A stretch of 60,056 nucleotides of DNA, from positions 1 to 60,056 of the forward strand of contig JAFGCN010000025.1 in the NCBI GenBank assembly GCA_016932615.1, in the 5' to 3' direction. This document shows positions 24,430 through 33,361 of this stretch, one piece after another. Position 1 is the first letter of the stretch. Every line of letters begins with the position of its first letter. The stretch comes from Candidatus Aenigmatarchaeota archaeon (GTDB lineage: Archaea > Aenigmatarchaeota > Aenigmatarchaeia > QMZS01). Both the position numbers and the translations under genes were made by a program. Below the pieces are notes generated by a model. That model was not told the DNA's origin. It saw only the letters and a list, made by a program, of their open reading frames with translations, and did not search any database.

Positions 24430-27400
24430 TTATTGGCAGTCTTTGCTAGAGTACTCTACGCAATCCCTGTCCCACCAGAACCTTTTTCTTTGCTTGGAAG
24501 ATTCAGTTTCTGTTTCCAGATTTCCCTCCACCTTGCCCTTTCCTAATTCCATGTGGTAAGCCGGGTGGTCCATCTGCCACCAGTATTTTGTGGATTTTGG
24601 CTGTGACTCATACTCGTATCCGACAGGCGCCTTTCCGGACTTGTCAGAAAGAGTGACTTTCAGGCCATCCTCTTCAGAGTACCTGAAGCTTTTGGCTTCA
24701 CTTGCACCCTTTCCCGATTTCTTGGATGAAACCTCTTCAGCACTTCCGGATTCAAGACCTTCTTCAGACTTTCTTACGGCCTTTTCCTTTTTGCTCTCTC
24801 TTTCCTTGTACTTTCTCCAAAGGTATCCCAGAAGAAGTGCCAAAAGGTACAGAAGGAGCAGTATGAAAAGTATCAGTGCAAGCCATACCAGCCAGGAGAA
24901 GTCCCCAAAGAAAGCGGCAAAGAATGCGCCTGTTGGAAATGTCCACCTGTCAGAAATGCTTAGCTCTGAGACCATGGTCTTCTCAGACAGCTTTGTTGTG
25001 GCGGTGATGCCGAAGTCGAACTTTCCGGTTGTCGAGCCAGGGTTTACGAACATCTGCACAGTTGCCTCCTCGTTTGGAGCAAGCGTGACTGTCTCAGGAA
25101 GGTCATACACCCAGTCCTTTATGTTCTCGGAGACTTCAAGCGTGAAAGTGTCCGTGACTTTCCCGGTGTTTCTCACCCTGAACTCGATTTTTGTGTCCTC
25201 TCTTGTGTAGAGCCGGTACTGCTTTTCAAGGTAGATTGCGAGGTGTCCGCTTTCCGGCTTTATCTGGAAAGTCTCGCTGGTCTCGTAGTTCTTGTTCCAG
25301 GCGGTTATTGTGAGGTCTTCTATGCCCTCTACTTCGTAGTTGAGGTCAAATGTCCTCTGGCTTCCCTTAAGAAGGGTAAAGCTGTTTGTAAACATAACAT
25401 CAGAGTTCTCGATTTTCACCGTCACTCCATCCTCATAGTATTCACCGCAGTTCTCAACAACGATGCTGAGCTTTGCAGAGTCGCCTATCTTTACAGGCAG
25501 GTTCTTTACCGAGATATCCTTTATCCTCAGGCAGTGCTTGTCAGTGTAAGGCGAAGGTCCGTATGGCTCTCCTTCTTCATCTATATAGAAGGCCTTTGTA
25601 CTGGTCGCAAGGTCAGAGTCTACAGTTGCCTCCACTTCAAGAGTGTGCTTTCCGGGGGAGTAGTCTTCGCTGTCAAATGAAAAGGCAACGACCTTTTCCT
25701 CTCCCTCGTAGTCGAACCTGACGGTTGCAGTCTTTTCGAGCGTGCTGTCCACCCTTATCCTTAGGTCAACCATCTCGTATGAGCCCTCTTTTTCAAGAAG
25801 TTTAAGCGTGACGCTTCCTCTTACCATCTCACCTATCACAGGCCTTTCGGGAACCATTTCAACCTCGGTTATATCTACCATCTCGCCCTCGGATTCTCCT
25901 TCCTCAAGCTCGAAGTTCAGGGTTTCGGTTTCACCGTCGTCGCAGTATACGCTTTTGCTCTCGCTCCTGTAGCCGCTCTGAGTCACCTTTACCGTGTGCT
26001 TTCCCTCATCGACATACAGGACCTTGTAATCGTAAGTTCCTTCATAGTCGCCGTCAAGGTAGATTCTTGCATCAAGCTCGTCTCCATCCTCATCCTCGAC
26101 ATAGACCTTTACCCTGCACTCGTCTTCATCCCCATTGTCCTCCTCTTCGAGAACGAATGTTTCCTTGATGTCCTCTCCGTTGCTGCAGTAAATGCTTTCG
26201 GTCTGGGTGTCGTAGCCGCTCTTGGTGGCCTTTATAGTGTGGTAGCCGTAATCGACATACAAGATCTTGTAATCATAGGTTCCCTCGTAATCTCCATCCA
26301 GGTAAATCTTTGCCTCAAGCTCGTCTCCATCCTCATCCTCGACATAGACCTTTACCTCGCAATCTTCTTCGTCTCCATTGCCGTCCTCCTTAAGAAGGAA
26401 GGTCTCAGTTATATCGTTTCCATTGCTGCAGTAGACTCCCCTGCTCTGGCCGTTGTATCCGCTCTTTGTGACCTTCACTGTGTGGTAGCCGTTGTCAAGC
26501 GTTATTGTGAGGTCGCTATCCTGGTCTTCAAAGTCCCCGTCAAGGTAGATGTTTGCGTCCAAGGCGTCACCGTCCTCTTCATCCCGGACCCTTACGGTAA
26601 GGTCGCAGGTGTCTTCATCTTCCTTGCACTCGTCTTTCTTTTCAAGGCAAAGCTCGACCACTGTCATGTAGTCTGTGTAAACTGCCACATTGTTCTTGTA
26701 TTTTGGGTTGTAACAGTTGTTTATTGCTGAAACCTCGTAGCTTCCCTTTGGAAGCCCCGAGAAGTAAGCGTAACCGTACTCATTGGTTGTTCCCTGCTTG
26801 TTGATGCCGTTAATCACATCGACTTCTGCCCCTTCCATGGCAATTCCGGTCTTGCAGTCGCTGACGTGGACCTTAAGGTTTCCCTCAGTCTGCGTAAGGA
26901 AAAGCTCGACTACCTTGTGCTCGCCCCTGTCGCACTCGACAGTGGCAGAATCTTCCTTGTAGCCCTGCTTCTTTGCATAAACCCTGTGCTTTCCAGGTGA
27001 AATCTCTTCATAAAGGGCAACTCCGTCAAGCCCGGTAAGCTTCTTTTCATTGTCAAGCTCGACCATTGCCTCCTCAATAAGCACGCCTTGCTTGTCCTTT
27101 ACCCTTACCTCAATTACGCACTTCTGCTTTGACAGGATAAGGTCAACGTTTATGGTCTCGTCAGTGAAGCACTCGACAACCTTGTAGTCAGTGTCGTACT
27201 GGCCGGACTTTGCTTCCACCCTGTGGCTTCCAGAGCCGATTTTGGTGGTGTAATAGCTTCCGTACTTTACGTAAGTCCCATCAAGGTATATGCTTGCTGA
27301 CATTGGCAGCTTGTCCTCGCTGAAGACATTTGTGTTGAGCGTGCACTCGCACTCATTTTCATAGTTTATGGAGTCCTCGTCCCTTGCCCCGCAGTCTGCT

Positions 27401-28491
27401 ATTGCTTCTACCCTTATTACCTGCTTTCCGCAAGGAAACTGCGCCTCAAGCTCGACATACTTGTAGTCCCCCGATTCAAGGGTCAGGGTTTTTGTGCCAA
27501 GCTTTTGGCTTCCCGCATAGAAATTCACGGTTATTGCCTCTTTGCTGTTTCCAGGGTTCTTTATTGTAGCGCCTATGATTTTTCCGTCAACCCTTACGTT
27601 ATAGACTTCCACATCGCAGGTGATTTGCTTTCGAAGGTTCAGCACCACATTGAGGTTTTCGTTGGAGTGGCAGGTGACCGACTCTGAATCGGAATCGTAC
27701 CCATCACGCCTTCCCTCAACAAGGTGGGTTCCCACATTTACCGTAGTGCTCAGCCAGCTTGAATAGCCCTCATACTGGCCGCCAACATAGACATTTGCGC
27801 TGAGAGGGCCATCATTGTCCTCCCTTACGCTTATGCTTAGAGGGCAGTTGCATGGCTTCTGGTAAGTTGTGCTTCCTTCGTCCCTTGAGCCGCAGTCGGC
27901 AATTGCCTCCACCCTCACATTATGGCTTCCGCATGGGAAGTTATAGTTCTGGTACACATTAGCTGTAGCCCCGGGGCTAATGGTGGTGGAAGTAGTGCCA
28001 ACTCTGGTATTTCCGACATAGAAGTTTACAGTAATGGTTTCCTGGGAGTTTCCGGTGTTCTCGATAATGGCAGTTATCTGGTTGTCTCTTGCCTCAACGC
28101 CCCGGACATCGACCCCACATACAATACATCTGTCAAGGCACATATAGATGTGGTGTGTCTGGCTGCAGGCAACATAGGTTGTAACCGTTTTGGAGTGGTA
28201 TCCTGTTCTTGAAGCGGTAATGTCGTACCTTTCCGTTCCACCAGGCTCCAAAACAAGAGCGTGGAAATAAGCAACTCCCGCTGAATTGGTAGTTGCAGTC
28301 CTATACACCTCGCCGTTAGCGACGACGTTTGCGCCGGACAGGGCCTCGCCTGTTGCGCAGTCAGTAACGTGAACATAAAGATTTGCCCACTGGGTAGCCT
28401 CGGTTGGGCAAAAAGCAAAGAGCAAACACACTATTCCAAGAATTATCAACCCCACCGACTTTTTGTTTGCTTCCATATTCTTTGTAACCAT
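24430..28491 (-). CDS. Giant surface protein with CARDB-like and PEGA-like repeats
   Basis: This 1353-residue cell-surface protein has an N-terminal signal helix (LIILGIVCLLFAF), then a carboxypeptidase-regulatory-like domain (VTDCATGEALSGANVV). Alternating CARDB-like domains follow (ending VRVEAIADCGSRDE and IRVEAIADCGARDE), with PEGA-like domains between them. Near residues 630-865 there are three tandem PEGA-like units of about 80 residues with the shared core YLDGDYEGTYDY and a Cys pair each. More CARDB-like domains lead to a transmembrane helix near 1196-1220 and a charged cytoplasmic tail of about 130 residues. Cysteines recur in most modules, so disulfides are likely. It is possibly an adhesin or envelope protein. 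TATA-like gtatatatatttta lies 20-33 nt upstream of the ATG. Confidence 0.82.
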   Translation of the reverse strand: MVTKNMEANKKSVGLIILGIVCLLFAFCPTEATQWANLYVHVTDCATGEALSGANVVANGEVYRTATTNSAGVAYFHALVLEPGGTERYDITASRTGYHSKTVTTYVACSQTHHIYMCLDRCIVCGVDVRGVEARDNQITAIIENTGNSQETITVNFYVGNTRVGTTSTTISPGATANVYQNYNFPCGSHNVRVEAIADCGSRDEGSTTYQKPCNCPLSISVREDNDGPLSANVYVGGQYEGYSSWLSTTVNVGTHLVEGRRDGYDSDSESVTCHSNENLNVVLNLRKQITCDVEVYNVRVDGKIIGATIKNPGNSKEAITVNFYAGSQKLGTKTLTLESGDYKYVELEAQFPCGKQVIRVEAIADCGARDEDSINYENECECTLNTNVFSEDKLPMSASIYLDGTYVKYGSYYTTKIGSGSHRVEAKSGQYDTDYKVVECFTDETINVDLILSKQKCVIEVRVKDKQGVLIEEAMVELDNEKKLTGLDGVALYEEISPGKHRVYAKKQGYKEDSATVECDRGEHKVVELFLTQTEGNLKVHVSDCKTGIAMEGAEVDVINGINKQGTTNEYGYAYFSGLPKGSYEVSAINNCYNPKYKNNVAVYTDYMTVVELCLEKKDECKEDEDTCDLTVRVRDEEDGDALDANIYLDGDFEDQDSDLTITLDNGYHTVKVTKSGYNGQSRGVYCSNGNDITETFLLKEDGNGDEEDCEVKVYVEDEDGDELEAKIYLDGDYEGTYDYKILYVDYGYHTIKATKSGYDTQTESIYCSNGEDIKETFVLEEEDNGDEDECRVKVYVEDEDGDELDARIYLDGDYEGTYDYKVLYVDEGKHTVKVTQSGYRSESKSVYCDDGETETLNFELEEGESEGEMVDITEVEMVPERPVIGEMVRGSVTLKLLEKEGSYEMVDLRIRVDSTLEKTATVRFDYEGEEKVVAFSFDSEDYSPGKHTLEVEATVDSDLATSTKAFYIDEEGEPYGPSPYTDKHCLRIKDISVKNLPVKIGDSAKLSIVVENCGEYYEDGVTVKIENSDVMFTNSFTLLKGSQRTFDLNYEVEGIEDLTITAWNKNYETSETFQIKPESGHLAIYLEKQYRLYTREDTKIEFRVRNTGKVTDTFTLEVSENIKDWVYDLPETVTLAPNEEATVQMFVNPGSTTGKFDFGITATTKLSEKTMVSELSISDRWTFPTGAFFAAFFGDFSWLVWLALILFILLLLYLLALLLGYLWRKYKERESKKEKAVRKSEEGLESGSAEEVSSKKSGKGASEAKSFRYSEEDGLKVTLSDKSGKAPVGYEYESQPKSTKYWWQMDHPAYHMELGKGKVEGNLETETESSKQRKRFWWDRDCVEYSSKDCQ
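25890..26610 (-). repeat. Three tandem repeats of about 240 nt encoding PEGA-like domains
   Basis: Within the giant surface gene, a unit of about 240 bases occurs three times. The second and third units share long nearly identical stretches, such as ctcgtctccatcctcatcct at about 26080 and again 240 bases later at about 26320. Each unit encodes one PEGA-like domain followed by an acidic linker (EEDNGDEDE type). The near-identity suggests recent duplication or conversion and a potential for copy-number change. Confidence 0.75.
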
Positions 28492-28564
28492 ACAGTAATG
28501 ATAACATCTAAAATATATATACTTTTCTGTACTGGAAACTATATGATACAGGAGATAAAAGTAA

Positions 28565-28900
28565 TTACTTTATAGTTACAAATCTTTTTAGTTGACTGTG
28601 GCTGGCATAGCTTGGCTGTCCATTGGGAATTACCAACTCTACTCTATCCCTCACTCCAGGAATGAAACCTTCAAACGTATAGGAGGGGTAACATCCGCAG
28701 TCCAGTTCGTGAGTAACCCTGCAAGGATTTTTCCCCACAAGAATTGTTGCTTCCGTCACCGGTGTCATGCAATAATTAACCACGTTCTGATCTACAACAG
28801 TGACATCGCCTTTAGCCCCAAAAAGCAGGTAGTTTAAGAGGCCTGGAAACGGCTCAAGAAGCTCATCCAAGGAATAGTTCGTGGCTGTTTTTCGCACCAT
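28565..28900 (-). CDS. Uncharacterised protein, 111 aa
   Basis: This small protein is not recognised. It has four cysteines, including the CGCYPSY motif near residue 68, and a beta-rich look in the second half (YTFEGFIPGVRDRVELVI). No signal peptide. It is convergent with nothing and lies 74 nt beyond the giant surface gene start on the same strand. An AT-rich tract (ataggtatttattac) precedes the ATG. Confidence 0.5.
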   Translation of the reverse strand: MVRKTATNYSLDELLEPFPGLLNYLLFGAKGDVTVVDQNVVNYCMTPVTEATILVGKNPCRVTHELDCGCYPSYTFEGFIPGVRDRVELVIPNGQPSYASHSQLKRFVTIK

Positions 28901-28980
28901 GTATTATTATAGGTATTTATTACTTCAAAGAGTCGCCATTGTAAAGTATTTAAAGATTCCATACAGTTCATTATTATACG

Positions 28981-29271
28981 GTGAAAACTATGGACAACGG
29001 AAAAGATAGAGGAGACTGGAAGGAAAACCTTTCGGCAGAAGCAGAACAGTCATTGAACCTTCTTTTGGAAGCAACCCGAAAGCACAGGTGCGCCTACAAA
29101 AGCGCTGAGAACATCCAGATCGCGCAGGTCTGGTGCGCTCTCGTCGAACAGATGAGAATGGTAGACAAGCTTGAGCAGAGAGTTGCCTACATCGAGAGGA
29201 TTCTTGACAGCATGTTCAAGGGGCACACAAACGAGAGAGAAGCCCTTCTTAAGGGACTTACAAGGTTCTAA
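28981..29271 (+). CDS. Small helical protein, 96 aa
   Basis: This protein is predicted almost wholly helical with heptad-like hydrophobics (MVDKLEQRVAYIERILDSMF), so a coiled coil or helical bundle is likely. It is not recognised. GTG 28981 lies about 30 nt after the TATA-like gtatttaaag at 28943-28954, while the in-frame ATG 28990 lies nine bases later. Either may be the start. The uninterrupted frame and codon use fit a real gene. Confidence 0.55.
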   Translation: MKTMDNGKDRGDWKENLSAEAEQSLNLLLEATRKHRCAYKSAENIQIAQVWCALVEQMRMVDKLEQRVAYIERILDSMFKGHTNEREALLKGLTRF

Positions 29272-29325
29272 TTCCAATTGATTTTTGGGTTTTTCTATAA
29301 TTTTTAAGCTTTATGAGTGGAGATT

Positions 29326-30225
29326 ATGAGACCATCCAAGAGAGTATCTGCCAAGAAACCAGGCACATCTGGCTCTGAGGACGGGTTTGTTACCCGAATG
29401 TTGGACACAATCTTCATGAAGAAACCGCCTCCGCCACCACCCCGGCTGGGACAGAATCCACCCGCGTACCCGGCACCACTTTCAGAAAAACTGAAAATTT
29501 GCTCAAAAGTTGACCTTGTTACCCATTCACACAGGCCGGACAGGGATGGGTTGGAAGGATTATGGCACAAGGATCCAGAGCTTAGGAAACATAATCGGTC
29601 GGTTCTTGAGGATACGGTTAATTATTCTTACATTCCAAGAGACATTACTATTAGCCGGAGCGGGTGCTGTAGCACTTATATTGTGAATGACTTTAATCCA
29701 AACCATATTTGCGACTGCGATATTTGCGCTCCTAAAAGATTAGAGCCTCAATATGTGATACGAAAGTACTATGACTGGCTTCGCCTTCAGTCTGAACAAG
29801 AGCTTGGAAAGCAGGAGCTAATCTTAGTCCGAGTTAAAAGGTCAAACCCGCCCAAGGATAGGGAGATATACACCTATGGAAATGTGCTGGAAGGCAATGT
29901 TCTCTATGACTCTGAAACTGGATGGTGTATCATAGACCCCGAAACGGAGGAAATGTGCCAGGTAAAAATTTATCCCTGGAAGGGGAACCGTTATAAGCCC
30001 ACAACGCAAAACGGCAGCGATAGAGGAAAAGTTTTTGAGCTGGAGCGTGACGGCAAGACAGTTTCAGAAGCCGTTTATGATGCCCATCTTGAGGAATTGA
30101 GCCTAGGCATGTTTAACCTGCCTTATACCTACCGGGACTTTGCATATACCTTTGCAATGGCCACCCAGGGGCTTGGTGGCGGCAATAGCCTTCCATTTGA
30201 CTTGTCAAATTATAGTTATTTTTAA
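29326..30225 (+). CDS. Uncharacterised protein with polyproline and Cys cluster, 299 aa
   Basis: This orphan protein has a basic N terminus (MRPSKRVSAKKPGTSG), then a run of six prolines (KKPPPPPPRLG) and a cysteine cluster NHICDCDICAPKR near residue 125 that could bind a metal. The rest is mixed alpha/beta with no recognised fold. ATG 29326 is chosen over GTG 29317 because TATA-like tataatttttaag at 29296-29308 is then about 20-30 nt upstream. No signal peptide. Confidence 0.55.
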   Translation: MRPSKRVSAKKPGTSGSEDGFVTRMLDTIFMKKPPPPPPRLGQNPPAYPAPLSEKLKICSKVDLVTHSHRPDRDGLEGLWHKDPELRKHNRSVLEDTVNYSYIPRDITISRSGCCSTYIVNDFNPNHICDCDICAPKRLEPQYVIRKYYDWLRLQSEQELGKQELILVRVKRSNPPKDREIYTYGNVLEGNVLYDSETGWCIIDPETEEMCQVKIYPWKGNRYKPTTQNGSDRGKVFELERDGKTVSEAVYDAHLEELSLGMFNLPYTYRDFAYTFAMATQGLGGGNSLPFDLSNYSYF

Positions 30226-30300
30226 GCCGATACAGTGCCCTCTGTTCGACAAATATCGTCCCGAAAAAGTAGCGTATAAATACTTTTAGGTTATTCAATT

Positions 30301-30600
30301 ATGACTAAAGGAAGCGTTGCTGCACTGCTTGGATGTCGAGGTTTGGATCTAGATAGATTATATGAGCACTTGGATGGTTCAAACGAGTTGCCGGTTCAAG
30401 AACGACCGTTCGATTTTTCTCACTCACATACGCAGGTTATTTTAGATTTGCCTGGGGGTGAAGCAAGGCCTTGCTATATGGAACCCTATGAAAAGGGGAT
30501 GCGACTAGTGCTTGGGCCGGTTTTTAGAAACTCCTATGAGGCCCTAAAGGTATATACATTAAATACCTCTCCAGCCCTAGCTAATAAGGTCTACTCTTAA
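30301..30600 (+). CDS. Uncharacterised small protein, 99 aa
   Basis: This short soluble protein has no recognised family. It contains a GCRGLDLDRLYEHLDGS segment at the N terminus and a predicted beta hairpin in the middle (QVILDLPGGEARPCYMEPY). TATA-like gtataaatactttt at 30273-30286 is centred about 22 nt upstream of the ATG, which supports independent, probably leaderless, expression. It is unrelated in sequence to its neighbours. Confidence 0.45.
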   Translation: MTKGSVAALLGCRGLDLDRLYEHLDGSNELPVQERPFDFSHSHTQVILDLPGGEARPCYMEPYEKGMRLVLGPVFRNSYEALKVYTLNTSPALANKVYS

Positions 30601-30661
30601 ACAGCTCTTTGACAGAGTTCTTAGACTTTCTGTTTTGAAACTATTTTGTTGGGTTTTAATT

Positions 30662-31252
30662 ATGGCCTGGAATGCCCAGTTGTCCAAAGAACTCAGGGAA
30701 CTTGACCTCGCTTTGAGAACCCAAATTCTTTCTGGAGAGTTGAGCCGCCTTACAGTTCTAAAGCTGCAGGCAGAACGAAAGTATAAGGCAAAAGCGAGCA
30801 GAATGCTTGAACAATACTCGAAACTTCATGACCTCCTGCACTTTTTTAACAGCCGCAGGGTAGACCTGGCTCTGGCTTTTGCTTTCATCTCCCTTTTGAG
30901 CATGATGAATGCCTATATGCCGCAGATTGGCCTTGGCGGCTGGCTTACTCCCTTATGGCTCTTCCTTGTTGCCCTTTGCGCACTCGGATTCCTAATTCTA
31001 GTGCTGGCTTTCTTCCTTGAGCCCACCCTTGAGTTTAGCATGCCTGGAAAGCTTAAGCAGCTTTTCGAAATTCCAGACGGAAACTTCGATAATATGAGCC
31101 ACGACCAGCGCCTGGAGCTTCTTGCCCGCCTTGAGGTGCTGGGTTCACTTATTGGCATGGATTATGAGAGGATGAAGCTTGAGGTTGGGAGGGATATGAA
31201 AAAACTGGCTGAAAGGACGTCTAGTAATATCTTGGATGAGCGGTGGACATAG
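30662..31252 (+). CDS. Membrane protein with coiled coil and two helices
   Basis: This protein of about 196 residues starts at ATG 30662, and the nine codons before it in the open frame are not needed. An N-terminal charged helix (LSKELRELDLALRTQILSG and following) may form a coiled coil. Two membrane helices follow (LALAFAFISLLSMMNAYM and LWLFLVALCALGFLILVLAFFL), then a soluble helical tail. It is not recognised. Topology suggests cytoplasmic ends on both sides. Confidence 0.55.
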   Translation: MAWNAQLSKELRELDLALRTQILSGELSRLTVLKLQAERKYKAKASRMLEQYSKLHDLLHFFNSRRVDLALAFAFISLLSMMNAYMPQIGLGGWLTPLWLFLVALCALGFLILVLAFFLEPTLEFSMPGKLKQLFEIPDGNFDNMSHDQRLELLARLEVLGSLIGMDYERMKLEVGRDMKKLAERTSSNILDERWT

Positions 31253-31286
31253 ATACTACTAAAGAATATTTAAATATAAGTAGTAA

Positions 31287-31544
31287 ATGGGAGAAATTGG
31301 ATTTGAACTATTGGACAAAAATCTTCCCACGAGATATCACTATTTTCCAGAGATCTTTAATTATGGAAAGACACCGTTCACTATAGGATATGGTCACGAG
31401 CGCCAACCTTTTTATATCGAAGGAGGTATTTTGCATGTTGGTCCACGTAGCTCAGAGTCTGAGTTTTGGTCAAATCGAACCTCTGGTCTTTGTGACGAGG
31501 TCGAAAGAAGGGTAATGGCTCTCAAATCAGAAGGGAGTTTATGA
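31287..31544 (+). CDS. Uncharacterised small protein, 85 aa
   Basis: This 85-residue protein is rich in aromatic residues (RYHYFPEIFNYGKTPF) with no recognised fold. TATA-like tatttaaatata directly upstream marks a promoter. It ends 55 nt before the 5S rRNA gene on the same strand. Evidence for coding is the open frame and the promoter only. Confidence 0.4.
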   Translation: MGEIGFELLDKNLPTRYHYFPEIFNYGKTPFTIGYGHERQPFYIEGGILHVGPRSSESEFWSNRTSGLCDEVERRVMALKSEGSL

Positions 31545-31598
31545 CTGTTCTATCCCTCCAGGACTTCTGTTTAATTAATAATTTCCTAATTATATTTA

Positions 31599-31718
31599 GG
31601 TTGACGACCACAGCGGAGGGGGTACACCTGTTCCCATACCGAACACAGAAGTTAAGTCCTCTGTCGGTCTCGAAGAGTACTGCTCAATAGGCGGAAAATT
31701 CAGGCTGTCGCCAACCAC
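31599..31718 (+). rRNA. 5S ribosomal RNA, solitary
   Basis: The sequence contains the characteristic 5S core (ttcccataccgaacacagaa, then gttaagtc) at the usual distance from the 5' end, about 120 nt overall. The ends pair into helix I: ggttgacgac at 31599-31608 with gtcgccaacc at 31707-31716, with one mismatch. A TATA-like tract (aattatattt) precedes it. No 16S, 23S or tRNA gene is next to it, so it is a free-standing 5S locus. Ends are accurate to a few bases. Confidence 0.92.
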
Positions 31719-31802
31719 CAATTAAAAATTTCCTTGAAATTCGGATTGATTGGGACCCTCCCTTGAATAAAAATATGAAAATATGCGCCACCCAAAATTC
31801 CT

Positions 31803-32189
31803 TCAAAGCCCGACAAAAGAAAGTACGTAGGGCAGCACCATAAGGACGATTGTAGTCACAATAAAGCCAAATGAGGCGATTTTTATCTTGGCCATGAGAA
31901 GCGAATCGGACATTATGAAGACTGAAAGCACTATCCAGAAGAGAAGTCCCAGGACGAGCGCAGCCAACTGCTGGCCGGCAATTCTCATGGAAAGAAGCGG
32001 CAGGTACATTGTAACCATTGGCGCAAGAAAGGGTGAGATAAAAGACGTCGCAAGGTTTGCGGCTACTGCCAGGATTACCGCGTGCTTGAGCTCGAGGTTA
32101 TGCTCTATTATTTCGCTTGAAATCATTATCACCAGCGCAGCCACAACTGAAGCAATCAGGGGGCCAATTAGCATGGATAAGAGGTCCAT
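31803..32189 (-). CDS. Small membrane protein with four helices, 128 aa
   Basis: The protein consists almost entirely of four hydrophobic helices (about 5-25, 35-58, 75-98, 105-126) joined by short loops, with few charged residues. No conserved motif is recognised. It is convergent with the 5S rRNA gene. A role in transport or envelope structure is possible but not shown. Confidence 0.6.
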   Translation of the reverse strand: MDLLSMLIGPLIASVVAALVIMISSEIIEHNLELKHAVILAVAANLATSFISPFLAPMVTMYLPLLSMRIAGQQLAALVLGLLFWIVLSVFIMSDSLLMAKIKIASFGFIVTTIVLMVLPYVLSFVGL

Positions 32190-32219
32190 AATCTATGCTG
32201 GCATTAAAATATAGTTTTG

Positions 32220-32738
32220 CTACACGTATGCAATAAGTCCCTCTGTTCCCCTCCTGCCACTTTCCAATGCGGCATCCGAAAAAATACAGAGCGCTCTTTG
32301 AACGGGTTCAACTAGATAGCTTGATTCGCCGACACGTTCCTTTGATATGTCTAAAGCCAGGTCTGGCAGTTCGGGAGTCTTTTCCCCAACTCTTTTGTAC
32401 AACTCGCTAAATGTCCTCATAGGATCGCCCAGGTCTATTCTTGTAATGGCCTTATAGAGATCCCAATCAGTAGGCCATCCCTTCAGCGATTTTTTTGGCA
32501 ATCTGTCGTAAAGCTCAAGCATGCCCTCTTTAACAGAAGGTTGCAATTCTTCCGGTATCCGCATCACCCCAAAAATTGCTTGCACGGGATCTAAGGCGAA
32601 ATCATCCGAACCATCGTCTGAATCTTGTCTCAAACCCGTGCCAGGCGGCATTCTCTCTTTTGGCGCCCTGCTAAGGTCTGGAGAGCTGGGTCTCAACACA
32701 TCAGTTTTGAATGGAAACGGGTTATATCTATCTAACAT
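32220..32738 (-). CDS. Uncharacterised protein, 172 aa
   Basis: This orphan protein has a Pro/Ser/Asp-rich, probably disordered first 50 residues (RPSSPDLSRAPKERMPPG) and a helical remainder (EELQPSVKEGMLELYDRLP, MRTFSELYKRVGEKTPEL). No family is recognised. AT-rich sequence (acataatatatcac) lies just before the start. It is followed 31 nt later by the small membrane protein gene on the same strand. Confidence 0.5.
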   Translation of the reverse strand: MLDRYNPFPFKTDVLRPSSPDLSRAPKERMPPGTGLRQDSDDGSDDFALDPVQAIFGVMRIPEELQPSVKEGMLELYDRLPKKSLKGWPTDWDLYKAITRIDLGDPMRTFSELYKRVGEKTPELPDLALDISKERVGESSYLVEPVQRALCIFSDAALESGRRGTEGLIAYV

Positions 32739-32820
32739 AATATATCACCCACAAATAATTAATAGATTCTTCTGACATCTTACCATAACATAACATCTGC
32801 AAATTTGGAATATTTAAGCA

Positions 32821-33318
32821 TCACTTCTCAACCTTGGGTGCGGATTTCTTTCCCTCTGGTTTCTTGGCGGGCTTTTCCTTTTCTGTTGGCTTCTCCACTT
32901 TCTCCACCCCGGTCTTTCCCTCCTTTGCCAGCCGCTTTTTCTTTCTCTCCAGGGACTTAAGCCGCCTCTTGTCATCAGTAAAAAGCGAAAGTATCTGCAG
33001 GTTGCACGCCTGGAAGGGAATCTGGACTTCACGCCCATCTGCTTTTTTAACCTTTATGTCTTCAAGATACACCTTGAGCCCAATGTGGTCAACCCTGGAG
33101 ACTTTTGAAAGCTTTCCCTTGTGGCTGCCTTTCATTACCTTTACTTTGTCTCCAAGCCGCACAGGCATTGCACGGGTTTCGTATTTCTGGCTGAGTTCAT
33201 TCGAAAGGGCAGTTCTTAAAAGCCGCTCTCTAAGGTGTAAAGGGGCAAATCTCCTTGCTTTTCTCTGGTTTCTTGGCTTTGTGCTCGAAAACCAACTCCT
33301 GCTGCATTTGTGTACCAT
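32821..33318 (-). CDS. rpl24: Large-subunit ribosomal protein L24 (uL24)
   Basis: This 165-residue protein is archaeal L24. It has TKPRNQRKARRFAPLHLRE near the N terminus, then the KOW-type domain with MPVRLGDKVKVMKGSHKGK and VYLEDIKVKKADGREVQIPF. After about residue 120 there is a long Lys/Glu/Pro-rich tail, longer than in most archaea. L24 normally sits in the spc cluster between L14 and S4e. Here it is alone between two orphan genes. Confidence 0.94.
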   Translation of the reverse strand: MVHKCSRSWFSSTKPRNQRKARRFAPLHLRERLLRTALSNELSQKYETRAMPVRLGDKVKVMKGSHKGKLSKVSRVDHIGLKVYLEDIKVKKADGREVQIPFQACNLQILSLFTDDKRRLKSLERKKKRLAKEGKTGVEKVEKPTEKEKPAKKPEGKKSAPKVEK

Positions 33319-33361
33319 TCTTTAAATAGATTAAAAATTAATAAGAGTTCTTGGCTGGCCG

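Noticed and set aside
25890-26610. Regular 240-nt repeats considered as a CRISPR array
   Set aside because: Units are coding, too long and contiguous without spacers; no CRISPR repeats or cas genes were seen in the window.
25996-26730. 244-codon plus-strand ORF inside the giant surface gene
   Set aside because: It is an antisense shadow of the repeated acidic PEGA-like units; its Val/Ile/Leu-rich repeats mirror the minus-strand codons, and no promoter is seen.
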